NCBI GenBank assembly: GCA_030295235.1
Contig: AP026127.1
Span: 250,501-314,500 of the forward strand
Origin: Fistulifera solaris
Lineage: Eukaryota > Bacillariophyta > Bacillariophyceae > Naviculales > Stauroneidaceae
Reading direction: 5' to 3'
DNA length: 64,000 bases
Shown here: piece after piece, positions 11,647 through 22,649 of the stretch
Numbering within the stretch: the first letter of the stretch is position 1
How the letters are laid out: the number at the start of each line of letters is the position of its first letter
Notes under the pieces: model-generated
What the model was told of the DNA's origin: nothing
The model's database searches: none
What the model saw: the letters and a program-made list of their open reading frames with translations, nothing else
Position numbers and translations under genes: made by a program

Positions 11647-12034
11647 GGCTTTTTTTATACGTAACTGACTCGGATCTTTTTGCTTGACGATGGCTTTATA
11701 AGCCTGTCCTCAATAATTACAGAACGCTCTTGGCTTTCCAAGTCGATAAGACCGTCACGCCATTCGTCATCGCAAACACTTTTTTCTTGTCGGTTTTGTC
11801 GGCCGAAAAAATGAAGGCCGTTTGTACTTCGACCGGCACTGACGCAGGAGGAATGACCACTCGGTACCGATACGACTTATGTCAACGGCTCTTGCGCTTG
11901 CGCCGAACATTCGATTGTCTTCTTGAAGAAACACCATCGACGTTCTACGAAACAATAAAGGAGATGTGCTGTTCTCTCCTCTTTCCTTTTGTATCATAAA
12001 CACCGGTCTATTTCAATGACAAACTGAACGAACA
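11647..12034. promoter_or_regulatory. Divergent promoter region
   Basis: 388 bp shared by the methyltransferase (minus) and the first LEA-like gene (plus). No specific element identified. Confidence 0.4.
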
Positions 12035-12574
12035 ATGATTGACCAAGCAAAAGAAAAGATCAAGGCCTACGCTCAAACGGCGGGTCAAAAGGCCGACGAA
12101 GTCACCGACTCGGTCTGCGAGAACGAAAAAGTGCAGGCGGCCAGTCAAAAGGTCCGAGACGTGGCGGAGGCCGTCGCCCAGAATCCCACCGTGCAAGCTG
12201 CGGGTCAGAAGGTCCAACAGGCGGCCGAAACGGTCGTCCAAAGTGATCTCATTCAAAAAGCCGCCGACAATGAACTGATTCAAGCGGCCAGTCGCAAGGT
12301 GCAGGAAGCGGCGCAAGCGATTGCCGAAAATGAATTACTACAAGCGGCAGCTCACAAAGTGCAAGACAAAGCACAGAAACTGGGTGCTATTTCGGAGGAC
12401 GAATACAAGGAGTTGTTTGAGAAAACCAACTTGGTGCCGACGGAGAAGGAAAAAGAGAAGGGTGCTGTGAATTTGGAAGGTGACCCTAAAGTTGTAACAG
12501 GAGAGACGCAACCCGAAACAAATAAAGACTTGGAAAAGGAGATTAAGCAAATGAAGGATATGACGAAAGGATGA
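12035..12574 (+). CDS. LEA-like amphipathic helix protein 1
   Basis: 179 residues without a signal peptide. Residues 1-125 consist of imperfect repeats of the type AASQKVRDVAEAVAQNPTVQ, AAGQKVQQAAETVVQSDLIQ and AASRKVQEAAQAIAENELLQ (about 20 residues each), rich in Ala, Gln, Glu and Lys and almost free of Cys, Pro and aromatic residues. The tail is Lys/Glu-rich. This composition is typical of group-3 LEA proteins, disordered in solution and helical on drying, which protect membranes and proteins under osmotic or desiccation stress. It heads a run of three LEA-like genes on the same strand. It is assigned by composition and periodicity, not a catalytic motif. Confidence 0.65.
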   Translation: MIDQAKEKIKAYAQTAGQKADEVTDSVCENEKVQAASQKVRDVAEAVAQNPTVQAAGQKVQQAAETVVQSDLIQKAADNELIQAASRKVQEAAQAIAENELLQAAAHKVQDKAQKLGAISEDEYKELFEKTNLVPTEKEKEKGAVNLEGDPKVVTGETQPETNKDLEKEIKQMKDMTKG

Positions 12575-12951
12575 CATAATTTCTTTAGTTGCGTATAATG
12601 CAGAATTCATTATTCATATATTCATCGTCAAGAAGCAAATTCTCGCGTAGGAACCATGTATTACATATGTTGTTGATTGTTGTAGACCGCGTTGGAAAAA
12701 ACCTGACCCGATGAATCGTACAGCAGAGAAAACCGCTCACCCTGACGTCTAGATGAGTCAACAGAGAATACAGAAGAAGTCTCTATCGCCCTCCATGATT
12801 TTCTGACAAGACTCATTTGCGAACCCCTGCCCCCAGCGCATCAAATGATCAAAAGACCACTTCGTCCCACATATAGAATCATCTCACAAATCGTGGTTTC
12901 ACGCAACTTCCAACATTATTAAACGCGAAACCTTTTAACTACAACCTCACC
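12575..12951. promoter_or_regulatory. Intergenic between LEA-like genes 1 and 2
   Basis: 377 bp, no open frame with coding character. Contains 3' UTR of gene 1 and promoter of gene 2. Confidence 0.4.
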
Positions 12952-13242
12952 ATGGCACGACCAGATCAAGATACGACGACAAACAAACCAAGCATGGTGG
13001 ACAAAGTCAAGGACAAGGTCCACGACATGTTTAGCGGGGACAGCAAAGGCAACACTGGATCGACGCAAGATAAGCCGAGCATGATGGATCAAGTCAAAGA
13101 AAAGGTTCAACATGTTATGGGCGGCGAAGATCGATACGACCATGGACACACTGGTACAACTAAAGCATCGACGCAAGAAAAGTTGTCGACCGGTGCCGGC
13201 GCCACTCCTTACGACAAGAATACCCCTACGAAGAAGATCTAA
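12952..13242 (+). CDS. Small hydrophilic LEA-like protein 2
   Basis: 96 residues, strongly hydrophilic. Two copies of a module (KPSMVDKVKDKVHDMFSGD and KPSMMDQVKEKVQHVMGGED) are linked by Gly/Thr-rich sequence. It begins MARPDQD, exactly like the large LEA-like gene at 14097, whose first module (NIVDQVRETVSHVFGGDN) aligns with these, so the two are paralogs. A good initiation context (CACCATGG) supports the start. Likely a stress-protective disordered protein; no signal peptide. It may be a short form of the downstream gene. Confidence 0.65.
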   Translation: MARPDQDTTTNKPSMVDKVKDKVHDMFSGDSKGNTGSTQDKPSMMDQVKEKVQHVMGGEDRYDHGHTGTTKASTQEKLSTGAGATPYDKNTPTKKI

Positions 13243-14096
13243 AACGGGCGACGAGGCGACTCGTTTAGTTTGGCGAAAGTCTTCATATCGAAGTAATGCA
13301 TGACGGACTTACATAAAAGATTTCATATTGTTGAAGCTCCTTTAACATAGCTCGTCCGCGAAAAGGATTTAGGTATGCGGACCAGTAGCTCTTTTCTGTA
13401 GTAATTAGACCTATCAGTATTTGTTCTTTCCATTCGTTCGGTACCAAACCTCTCTTGCAACTAATACTTGATCAACGTTGCGATAACATGACGGTAATTC
13501 TCCGCTGCAACCTCTGTATAATGCACAAAAGCACGTTGTGATGCTTCTCTTTGCTACCAACACATCGTTTCATAATAAAGGTACCGGGTATCTGATTTCT
13601 TGGTAAGTTAGAGCGTATGAGCTCCGTTCCGTGATCGCGTGATCTTCCCGTCATCTTGGCAAGGGCTCAAGGAATCACGTCGTACCGGTGGTGACTCGTC
13701 GTCTTGCATTGAGCTTCAACATTTCGGAGAAGATTCTAGAGACGGCAGACATAGCAAAGTGCACGATCGACTATAGCCAGTAGCTCCCGATCAAGACACC
13801 AAACTTTGAAAAGCACTTGCGCAGTTGCAAGAACGGACCCAGAGCGGTGGAAAAGAAACACGATTCGTATTGCCTAAGTGATCCATACATCACCGAAAAG
13901 ACAGAATCCAACGAAATTCCATGAAATCGAAATACCAAGAAAAGAGAACCGTCTTTTTGATTCGACACGGGTTGATTGTTGAGAACTGCAAAAATGATCC
14001 CATTTCCCTCCTCTTATACACTCTCACAATATTGGATAGCATCCAGATACCATAAGAAACAGTAACAGAAACCAGTAAACAAACAGTAACATCACA
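13243..14096. other. Intergenic between LEA-like genes 2 and 3
   Basis: 854 bp with no convincing gene. A minus-strand frame entering from 14621 is an antisense shadow. Confidence 0.4.
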
Positions 14097-15638
14097 ATGG
14101 CGCGACCTGATCAAGATAAACCGAAACCGAACATTGTCGACCAAGTCCGGGAAACAGTTTCGCATGTATTTGGCGGCGACAACCAAGGCGATAAAACCGT
14201 AACGGAAAGGACGGACGAGACCAAGGGAATGATTCAGGACAAGATGCCTTCCGGCACCACCACCACCAACGAGAAGACGATTGGCGACGCTACCCGCGAG
14301 AAGTACGAAGAACTGATGCAGAACGTTCAGAGCACATTGTCCGGCAACGCCAACAAGGATCTGGGTGACAAGACAGCGGACAAGTACCACGAGGGAAAGG
14401 GTGCGATCAAGGATACGTTCTCCTCGGGCGACAACAAAGATCTCGGCGACAAGGCTGCGGACAAGTACCATGAGGGCAAAGGAGCCGTTCAGGATATGGG
14501 CGACAAAGCCGCGGACAAGTACCAGCAAGGGAAAGAATCCATTCAGGATACGTACCAGCAAGGGAAAGACAAGTTCTCTGGTGAGAAGGACCTCGGCGAC
14601 AAGGCCGCTGACAAGTATCACCAGGGAAAAGGCTTCATCAAGGATACCTTACTCTCTGACGAAGGCAAGGATCTAGGTGACCGCACCGCCGACGCCTACC
14701 ACGGCACCAAGGGCATGGCCCAAGCCGCGGGTGACAAGATCGTTGGTGTCAAGGACTCGATCCAGGACAAGTTGCACCAGGGCATCGAAACGGTCCAAGA
14801 CACGCTGCACCAGAGCAAAGAGGCCGTTCAGGATCGATTGCATCAGGGCAAAGAGACAATTGTTGACAAGTACCAGCAGAGTAAAGAAGCTGCCGAGCAG
14901 AAGTACGAGCAGAGCAAGCAAGCCGCCCAGCAGACTTACGAGCAGGGAAAGGAAAAGGCTGTGCAAGGCAAAGACATGGCACAGGACAAGTTGCAACAAG
15001 GCAAAGAGATGGCCCAAGACAGGATGCAGCAAGGCAAGGAAATGGCTCAGGGCACCTACGAGCAGGGCAAGGACATGGCGCAACAGGGCAAAGAGACGGC
15101 TCAGGACAAGATGCAACAGGGAAAGGAAATGGCCCAAGACAAGTGGCAGCAGGGCAAGGACATGGCGCAACAGGGCAAAGAGACGGCTCAGGACAAGATG
15201 CAACAGGGAAAGGAAATGACCCAGGACAAGTGGCAGCAGGGCAAGGACATGGCGCAACAGGGCAAAGAGACGGCGCAGGACAAGATGCAGCAGGGAAAGG
15301 AGACTGCTCAGGACAAGTTTCAACAAGGAAAAGAAACTACCAAGGACAAGATGTCTTCCATGGGCGATAAAGCCAACCAGATGGGCGACAAAGCCAAGGA
15401 TACGTACCAGCAGGGCAAAGAAAAGACCCAGAGCAAGTTTTCGTCTCCTTCCGGCGGCTCCAGCGGCAGTCAGGATAAAGTGCCCGAAACGAGCGGAGTG
15501 ACCGTCAAGGTTATTGCCAATGACGACACGAATTTGGGTGACCAAGCCGGTGCGAAATTCAACGAGCTGAAAGGCAAGACCCACGCCGAGGACAAATTCT
15601 CTACTTACAAGGGAAACAATCCCGACAAGAAGTATTAA
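14097..15638 (+). CDS. Large repetitive LEA-like protein 3 (513 residues)
   Basis: The MARPDQD start and first module match the 96-residue gene upstream. The body has two repeat types. From about residue 85 to 210 a module DLGDKAADKYHQGKG recurs five times with variants, linked by short Ser/Asp spacers. From about 225 to 440 there are about twenty 11-residue units such as DKMQQGKEMAQ and DKWQQGKDMAQ, giving long amphipathic helices. The C-terminus returns to a LGDQAGAKFNELKGKT module. Eleven-residue periodicity with Lys, Gln, Glu, Ala and Gly is the hallmark of group-3 LEA proteins. No targeting signal or transmembrane segment is visible. The repeats are so regular that long antisense frames exist over it. 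Confidence 0.75.
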   Translation: MARPDQDKPKPNIVDQVRETVSHVFGGDNQGDKTVTERTDETKGMIQDKMPSGTTTTNEKTIGDATREKYEELMQNVQSTLSGNANKDLGDKTADKYHEGKGAIKDTFSSGDNKDLGDKAADKYHEGKGAVQDMGDKAADKYQQGKESIQDTYQQGKDKFSGEKDLGDKAADKYHQGKGFIKDTLLSDEGKDLGDRTADAYHGTKGMAQAAGDKIVGVKDSIQDKLHQGIETVQDTLHQSKEAVQDRLHQGKETIVDKYQQSKEAAEQKYEQSKQAAQQTYEQGKEKAVQGKDMAQDKLQQGKEMAQDRMQQGKEMAQGTYEQGKDMAQQGKETAQDKMQQGKEMAQDKWQQGKDMAQQGKETAQDKMQQGKEMTQDKWQQGKDMAQQGKETAQDKMQQGKETAQDKFQQGKETTKDKMSSMGDKANQMGDKAKDTYQQGKEKTQSKFSSPSGGSSGSQDKVPETSGVTVKVIANDDTNLGDQAGAKFNELKGKTHAEDKFSTYKGNNPDKKY

Positions 15639-16366
15639 ACGTCTTCTGCATTTGATTGATAGAGCCTCTGGAGAACGAGGCAGGTGGCCAGTGTCATTAA
15701 GCACAGACGAAATGAAAACAGCCGTTTAATAGTACTGCATATTTGCACATGTCATTGCTTGCAATTGTAGCGGAATGTATAGTGTAGCCACTTGCCCATT
15801 GATTTTGTATATGCGACCGTGCGGCTTTTGTTTGTTTTTCGAGCGCATGCTTTGGCTAGACTACCACGCAAAGAAAACTTTTGTCAGTCTCAATCATTTT
15901 CTTGTCAAGGGACAGCTACATACAGAATATCTGTTATGAATTATGAATGCATGGCGATGCTTTTCATGTTTCATCGTCGTCATCGTCGCATCGCGCGTCG
16001 CCGCTCGCATCTCTGTACTCTGTACAAGAAGCAGTCACGGCGGTCATGAGAGTAATAAGGTTAGTCACGAGCATGGAGCTTCACATCTAAGCACCGTAGC
16101 GACAGGAACTTGAGTTTTAGTAGGACACGATCGCCTTTCGTTCGTTCGCCGTGCCGCGCACGTATTTTTTGATTGTGATGTTTTTAGTTTTTATTGATTG
16201 CGGCGATGCGACTGACATTATTTATACGCAATAACTCGTTTGCTTTATCCGAGACCCGAACCTTTTCCTCTCTTATCCTAACGGAATCGGGAGCTTTCGT
16301 GCGTGAAACGCAAACGACAAGGATCTTTTGCGACAGCACTTTCAGTCTTTTTGAAAGTACGAGGGA
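15639..16366. other. Intergenic, no gene seen
   Basis: About 730 bp downstream of the LEA-like cluster and upstream of the DHH gene. An 85-residue frame at 15792-16049 has no supporting features. Confidence 0.4.
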
Positions 16367-18540
16367 ATGAGGCGTTTATTGCGGTTCGGCTTCTGCCCGC
16401 TCGTGCTTTTCTTCTTGCTGACAGCCGTAAGCTGCTTCAGGGAAATACGTTATAGGCAACATCGAATCATCGAATTGAAATTAGCCGAACAGCACGAAGC
16501 TTCATCCGCAGCAACTGCGGCGATTCCATCTGATACCATCGTGACTCCAAAAGAATCCGAGGAAACAACTATCGAAAAAGGAACAAAGAGTCCGAAACAA
16601 CAACCAAAAACATTGATTTCCGATCATCCGATACTATCATTAGACCCTTCGAAAGGCTACAATGTCGTCTTGACCCATTCGACGGCCGATTTTGATTCAC
16701 TCGCTTCCGCGGTCGGCTTGGCCAAATTATGGTCGGCCGAAGCCGTCCCTTCTTCCTCGGACGTCAAATCCTTTGACAGTGCCAGTCATGTACCGACGTA
16801 CGTAGTGCTACCCCGTGGTGCTCATCCGTCCGTGCAACGTTTCCTGTCGCTGCACAAGCATTTGTTTCCCATTCGATCCTTGAAAAGTCTCCCATCTCCC
16901 GCCGGGCGTCTCAATCGGTTGGCTCTTGTGGATGCTCAACGCAAAGAACGATTAATACCGGCCGAAGGCTTGCTGGAACACGCCAAGCGTATTACGGTCG
17001 TCGATCATCATGTCGATCAAGATTCGGATATTGCGGCCGATGATTATGTCGTCGACAAGGTTGGGAGTGTGACCACGTTAATAGCCGAACGCTTGCAACA
17101 GCAAGAATTATCACTGACGGAAGCGGAAGCGACACTGCTGGCTTTGGGGATTCATGCCGATACGGGCAATTTGTGTTTTGACAATACGACACCCCGAGAC
17201 GCCTACGCATTGGCCTGGTGTTTGTCGCAGGGCGCGAGTCAAACCGCGATTGCCGAACACGTCAATTCGCCGCTCAGTCCTGAACAACAGAGTGTTTTGA
17301 CGCGGGCGTTGTTACACGTCAATACGACCGTCGTTAATGGGGTCACGATTTCGACGGTCCTGTTGCAGGCGGATGCTTTCATACAGGGCTTGGCAGCGGT
17401 CACACAAGATGCGTTGGAATTGAGCAGCAGTGATATTTTCTTGATGGGATTGGTGTACGGAACCTCGAAAAGAAAAGATGACTTTACTGTTTCAGTACAG
17501 GCTCTCCTGCCTTCCTTATTACCACTCAATAAAGATGTCTCTGAAACGGAACAGTTCTTACGTGATGCTTTTCGTGAGCGAGATTTAGATCAGTCGGGAC
17601 ATCTAGATGCTACAGAAATAAGTCGCGCTTTGAATCAAGCTGGAGTAGTGACCACTCCCTCACAAATTCAAAGGCTGGTCCATGCTATGGATGCAGACGG
17701 TGATGGTCAAGTAGATTGTCAGGAATTTGTGGATTTTGTCATGGCACAACAACAAAAGCAACAGCAGCAGACCAAGAAGAATCACATGATTGTAATTGGT
17801 CGTGTGAAAGCAAGTGCCAATTTGAAAGACGTAAAGTTAAATCATTTGTTAGAACCGTTTGGAGGAGGCGGACACCCGAAAGCAGCGTCGGCCACCGTGC
17901 GGGTCTTGGAGGAAACGCAGGCCGCCGAAATTTTGCAATCGCTCGTCGACCAACTGGTGGAACACGCCTTACCCGAACAAGCCACAGTAGCTGATTTCAT
18001 GATGAGTCCCGTCTTGTCGGTGACCCCCGACATGACTGAAGTACAAGTAGAACGCCTCTTTACACGCTTGGATGTCCGGGCCCTGCCGGTGGTCAATCCG
18101 ACCGACAATACGGTCATTGGATTAGTCACTTACAAAGAAGTGGCTGCCGCGAAGCAACGATTGTGGAATAAAGAACAGAAGCGTCAGCAACAAGAACAAC
18201 AGGCGTTGGAAAAGGTGCACCACTTCCCGTGGCGGACGAAAAGCAATTGCACACGACCGTCAAAGCGTGGATGAAACAACATTTTCAGACCGTCGAAGTG
18301 AGTGCGACGATGCAAGATGTGGAATTGATTTTGTTGGAGAACGATATTGGCTGTATACCGGTGGTAGAAACGGGAACTCACACGTTGGTAGGAATGGTGA
18401 CACGAACAGATTTGTTACGACAACATCGCTACTATCCGTCTCTCCCGTATCACAACAAAGGCATGGCCGATTCGATCGCCGCTCGGAAACCCATGATTGA
18501 ATTGCGGAAACGTCTGAAGCGATTTGATAACGAGTTATAG
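16367..18540 (+). CDS. DHH phosphoesterase with inserted EF-hand pair and two CBS domains
   Basis: A hydrophobic N-terminal signal/anchor (residues 8-23) is followed by a DHH domain: HSTADFDSLASAVG (104-117), VVDHHVDQDSD (211-221) and HADTGNLCFDNTTPRD (263-278). Two EF-hands follow, with loops DLDQSGHLDATE (406-417) and DADGDGQVDCQE (442-453), then a Gln-rich linker and the DHHA1 signature GGGGHPKAAS (499-508). CBS domain 1 is at about 540-592. CBS domain 2 continues at 18229-18540 in a frame offset by -1; the switch falls at an A4 run (18210-18213). Related bacterial proteins (DHH-DHHA1-CBS-CBS fused to a nucleotidyltransferase) act on phosphoesters; no nucleotidyltransferase domain is present here. 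Substrate unknown. A 29 nt micro-intron could explain the switch but is too short to favour. Confidence 0.8.
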
Positions 18541-18876
18541 AATTGATGGCTGACCATTTTCGCAATGATCGCATCACTCCAATTCACGCTATGTTTACTA
18601 CTCTTGAAACGCTTGCTACCTCTAAGCACAAACCTGATTCATTCGAATAAGACTGCGGTCTATGCTAACAACAAAATCCGATTACCCACAGATTATTCTA
18701 GCATACATTTATTTCTTGAGTTCTTGACATCATCAATCATCAGTCATCTTGCCAAGCTGGTTACTAAAGCTCTTAAACGATGATAGTGAGCATGATTTAT
18801 TTTGTTATAATTATAGTATGGCAAAGGACTAACAAAGGCGACGAAGTGATGATTCCATCCTCCAGTTTCTGCTTTT
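18541..18876. other. Convergent 3' intergenic
   Basis: 336 bp between two convergent genes, AT-rich, no coding signal. Confidence 0.4.
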
Positions 18877-19569
18877 TTACTGAGCCCCGTAATCACATTG
18901 ATATTCCGATTGTGACAGAATTAACGCGGCAATTAATCCATACAATCCCAAGTTGGACGCAAAAACTTGAATCAATACCGTGCCCACAAAGAGCGCATCA
19001 CCACTGCTCGTGACTTGTCCACCACTATCTCCCGTAAATCCCATTTTCTTCCACGAAGCCGCCATATGCGATTGCGCTCCGACTGCCCGTGTCCCGGCAT
19101 CGGCCGCAATCCCAATCGCCAATCCCGACGCCAAACTGCACAAGCCGCAACACAACCCGGCGGCAAGGTGCGAAAAGCCATTGTATTGCGAATAGGTGGC
19201 AAAGCCGTCCGCCGCGGGCATGGTGAATTTTCCGTTCAAAATGACGGCCACGATCAATCCATAAATGCCCAAAACACCCGCCATGACGACTGGAATAATA
19301 TTTTTCATCAACAATTCCGGAGATCGAACGCCCATGGCCATGAGACCTTGTCCCGCTTTGGCCGTCCCGTACGCGCCGCCGAGGTCTTTTTGAACGAGGA
19401 GTCAGAGAATGAATTATAAATGCTGCAGTTAAAGTTCTTTCGACTTACTCGCAAACACAACCGCACTGGCAATACCGGCAAAGCCCAATACGGGCGCCCA
19501 ATGAGGACACGTATAACTGAAATTCGCATCGTTGAGGCCATTGTTTTCGTAATAATTCTGTTCGGCCAT
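18877..19569 (-). CDS. V-type ATPase proteolipid-like subunit lacking the conserved carboxylate
   Basis: Exons 19569-19449 and 19385-18877 splice across a 63 nt intron (GTAAGT...TTCAAAAAG) to 209 residues. The product has four membrane helices of the subunit c type: [60 protein letters not shown] and [20 protein letters not shown]. Subunit c normally carries a proton-binding Glu in helix 4 (FAEVLGLYG); here the position reads FASNLGLYG. No acidic residue is present in helix 2 or 4, so proton transport by this subunit is doubtful. About 20 extra residues ([19 protein letters not shown] region) precede helix 4. It is longer than typical subunit c (about 160). It may be a structural or regulatory paralog in the vacuolar rotor. 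Confidence 0.85.
19386..19448 (-). other. Intron of the V-ATPase proteolipid gene
   Basis: 63 nt, donor GTAAGT, acceptor TTCAAAAAG. Splicing gives [16 protein letters not shown] in frame. Confidence 0.85.
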
Positions 19570-20244
19570 ATTGTTGTTGTTGTGTTAATCAAAAATGAAA
19601 ACGACTGATGTTATTGATTGCTTTCCTTTCAACAGCAACAACACACGCCCATTGCAAGTCTTTATTTTCGTTGTTGTTTCGACGCGAGGACGACGAGAAA
19701 AATACGCGTGTGCGACGAACTTCCATCGGATGGTTCGTTCATCAGCGATCAACGGAAAATTGTAATATAGTACAAATACTCATTATTATACGATCATGAA
19801 GACTATTCCATCATGACCTAGCTACTTAATTAACGGCTACCAAGCGAGCCAATCCCATACGGTACTAATATTTAGACAAGCTTCTTTCAACAACGGACAT
19901 GAAAAAAGCAAGATTGGATTTTAGTCACGGCCAGATAGTCATCACCTCCACGGCTTTTTTCTTCAACCCGTTTCTTCGTCCGCACCGACGAAGCTTTTTT
20001 TGTTGACACGCAACAACATTCCTTTTTCGAGGAACAACAAATAATACAATCGACAATTCCTAATATTATTGGTCTTTTTAGCTGCGCATTTACGCATCGC
20101 AGTCTTTCCTTTGTAACTTTCATTCAAGTTATAGAAAGATCAAGTTTGAGTGTGTTGAAGCTCGGAAAGAGAAAGCACAATCACTTCGAATCGCGTTTGA
20201 CGACAAAAATTGAAAGTTTCTTATCTTTCTTTTCTGTACAAACC
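19570..20244. promoter_or_regulatory. Divergent promoter region
   Basis: 675 bp between the V-ATPase gene (minus) and the ABC1 kinase (plus). No further gene seen. Confidence 0.4.
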
Positions 20245-22649
20245 ATGATTTCCCTCCAACGACTCCTCTTCATCGTCGGCGGGCTGTTTTGTATAGAGGT
20301 TTCAGCTTTATCCAGTACAACCATCAATCCGACCAGTCGCTTGCAAAAAGCACGATTACTGCTGGAAGAATACACTTCATCCGAAGCACTTTTACTCAAC
20401 AATACTGCTGCTGCGGAAGATACGTCCCCCAATGCCGTAGCATCTTCCGCCTGGCGGAATGGGCACCTTGTCGGCAATGATAAAGTCGTAACACGATGGT
20501 CGCAAGGCGTCCAAGTGGCGGAACCCGTCAAACGGTACGATCCCATATTGGCGCAACAACAACTTTTTCGTCAACCGACCAAATGGTTGGTTCGGAACGT
20601 CCAAATTGCTTGGCCATTGGGGTGGTGGGCGGTCGGTGTCATTACCGATTATGTCTTTCAAGAGAAAAACAATCGTCGGAAACGCGCCGAACAATTGCGG
20701 CAAGCCATTTCCAGTCTCGGGCCAGCCATTATCAAAGCCGGACAAGCCTTGAGCAGTCGTCCCGATTTGTTGCCGGCGGAATATTTGGAAGAATTGCAAA
20801 AATTACAAGATGATGTCCCGCGCTTTCCCAATGAAGTGGCCTTTCGGGTGGCCTGTGAGGAATTGGGCATTGACGATTTTGAAAGTGTCTTTTGTTGGAA
20901 CAAGAAGAACCTGTGGCGGCCGCGTCGATTGGGCAAGTCTATAAGGCGCGCTTGCAAGCCAATGGGGATGTCGTTGCCCTCAAGATTCAGCGACCCAATT
21001 GTGAACAAGTCATTGCTTTGGACTTGTACATTTTGCGATGGTGGAGTGGCGTATACAATCGCATTTTTCAAATATTGCAGCGTGATATTGACTTGCAAGC
21101 TGTGATGGATGATTTTGGGGAATTGATTTACCGTGAGATTGATTATATTGCGGAAATGTCCAATGCGCAACGCTTTCAGGAGCTCTATGCTGGAGTGCGG
21201 GATGTCTTTGTGCCCCGGGTGTATTCGGAATTGACGACGAGCAAAGTACTTACGATGGAGTGGGTGGATGGATTTCGTTTGACGGATCAAGACAGTTTAC
21301 AGAAGTATGGCCTCGATAAAAGTGCTCTGGTGGATACGTTGGTGCAGTGTACATTGAAACAGATTCTCGAAAATGGTCTTTTTCACGCTGATCCGCATGT
21401 ACGTTTGATGACTTTAGATTTGTTGTTACTTGCAAGCATATTTCCTAACCTTGCTGATATTTTCCTACCAACAGGCGGGAAACTTGCTGGCTACCCCCGA
21501 TGGACGCTTGTGTTATTTGGATTTCGGCATGATGAGTTATGCAGCACAAAATCAACGCAATGGATTCTTGTTAGCAGTCGTTCACATTGTCAACAGAGAT
21601 TGGGCGGCGCTGGTACAGCTGTACGTCCAACTTGGTTTCATTCCAGAGGGTACTGATTTGGAACCCATTCAAGTGGCGTTGGAGCGAGCACTCCCAGATG
21701 TGTTGAATGCAGATATTACCGAACTGAACTTTAAGAACGTCATTAACAAGTTGGGCGATGTAAGTGTGACACGAATCATTCGCTGTTCTCGGTCTGCCAT
21801 TCTCACATGCGCTTGACTCGCTCATCGAAGATCATGTACACGTATCCATTTTCACTGCCGCCTTTCTACATTGCCATTATTCGTTGTCTTGGTGTCTTGG
21901 AAGGGCTTGCTATTCAGGTTGATCCCAAGTCACGTATTATCAGTAAGGCTTATCCTTACATCGCGAGTCGGGTATTAACCGATCCCCAAGATCCACTCCA
22001 AGAAGCTTTCAAGAGACTAGCATTCACTCCTGAAGGATCCATTCGTACAGAACGGCTGGAGAGTTTGTTGGATCAAGCAAAAGACGCGTCTGGTTACGAT
22101 GTGACTGCTGCTTTGAACTTGTTGGTGGATAAGTACTTACTAGCGCCGGATTCCGATCGACTTCTGGAGCAAATGTCTGATCAAATTGTACAAGCAGTGG
22201 ATACTTTGGGCATGGAAACCGTTCAGTACCTGGCTAAAGCCGGCCAAGCGCTGGCCATCAATGATGAAGTCGCTGCTGTTCGTGCTTTTCGATCAATACA
22301 ACAGCTGCTGGATGCCAGAGTTCGAGCGGATAGCGAGGACGAGGGCGACTCGCCAAAATGGGAAACGTCTTTGGAACTGCCGGAAATGCCTCCAACTATG
22401 CGAAGGTCCCAGAAAATTCTTGACTTATTATTATCGCAATCGGCAGAAGGTAGCGATCCTGCCAAATTCGTTCCGCTCGTACGGAAACTAATACAAGACG
22501 AACGCATTAGGCGGTCAGCGCAGGATGTGGTGGCTCGTGTCGGTGAACGAGTTCTGAGCCGAAGCTTGCGAAGTACTTTTGGGCTACCGCCTCCTCTTTT
22601 TGGAAAAGCAAGCTCACTCTCCACCGTCACGGAAGACCGAGAGAAATAA
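20245..22649 (+). CDS. ABC1/UbiB-family atypical kinase, probably plastid-targeted
   Basis: Exons 20245-21398, 21475-21759 and 21831-22649, with introns of 76 and 71 nt. The product is about 752 residues once a one-base frame change at a T4 run (20890-20893) is allowed for; exon lengths then sum to a multiple of three. Motifs in order: a signal peptide with an SA|LSS-type cleavage, LGPAIIKAGQALSSRPDLLP (KxGQ motif), EEPVAAASIGQVYKA (Ala-rich loop), VVALKIQRP (Lys), HADPHAGNLL and LDFGMMSYA (metal-binding), and LPPFYIAIIRCLGVLEGLA. Family members are atypical ATPase/kinases supporting quinone and plastoglobule lipid metabolism. The long C-terminus (about 250 residues) is typical of plastid ABC1K proteins. 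All catalytic motifs are intact. Confidence 0.85.
21399..21474 (+). other. Intron 1 of the ABC1 kinase gene
   Basis: 76 nt, donor GTACGT, acceptor ACCAACAG. Splicing joins HADPH to AGNLL, phase 0. Confidence 0.9.
21760..21830 (+). other. Intron 2 of the ABC1 kinase gene
   Basis: 71 nt, donor GTAAGT, acceptor CATCGAAG. Splicing joins NKLGD to IMYTYPFSLPP, phase 0. Confidence 0.85.

Noticed and set aside
14673-15704. A 343-residue open frame antisense to the large LEA-like gene
   Set aside because: It exists because the sense repeats use few codons; the antisense product is a low-complexity Leu/His/Val string with no domain. No independent evidence of expression.
18214-18242. A 29 nt GT-AG micro-intron in the DHH gene
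   Set aside because: It would restore the frame, but all other introns seen are 63 nt or longer and a one-base homopolymer indel explains it as well as the other genes.
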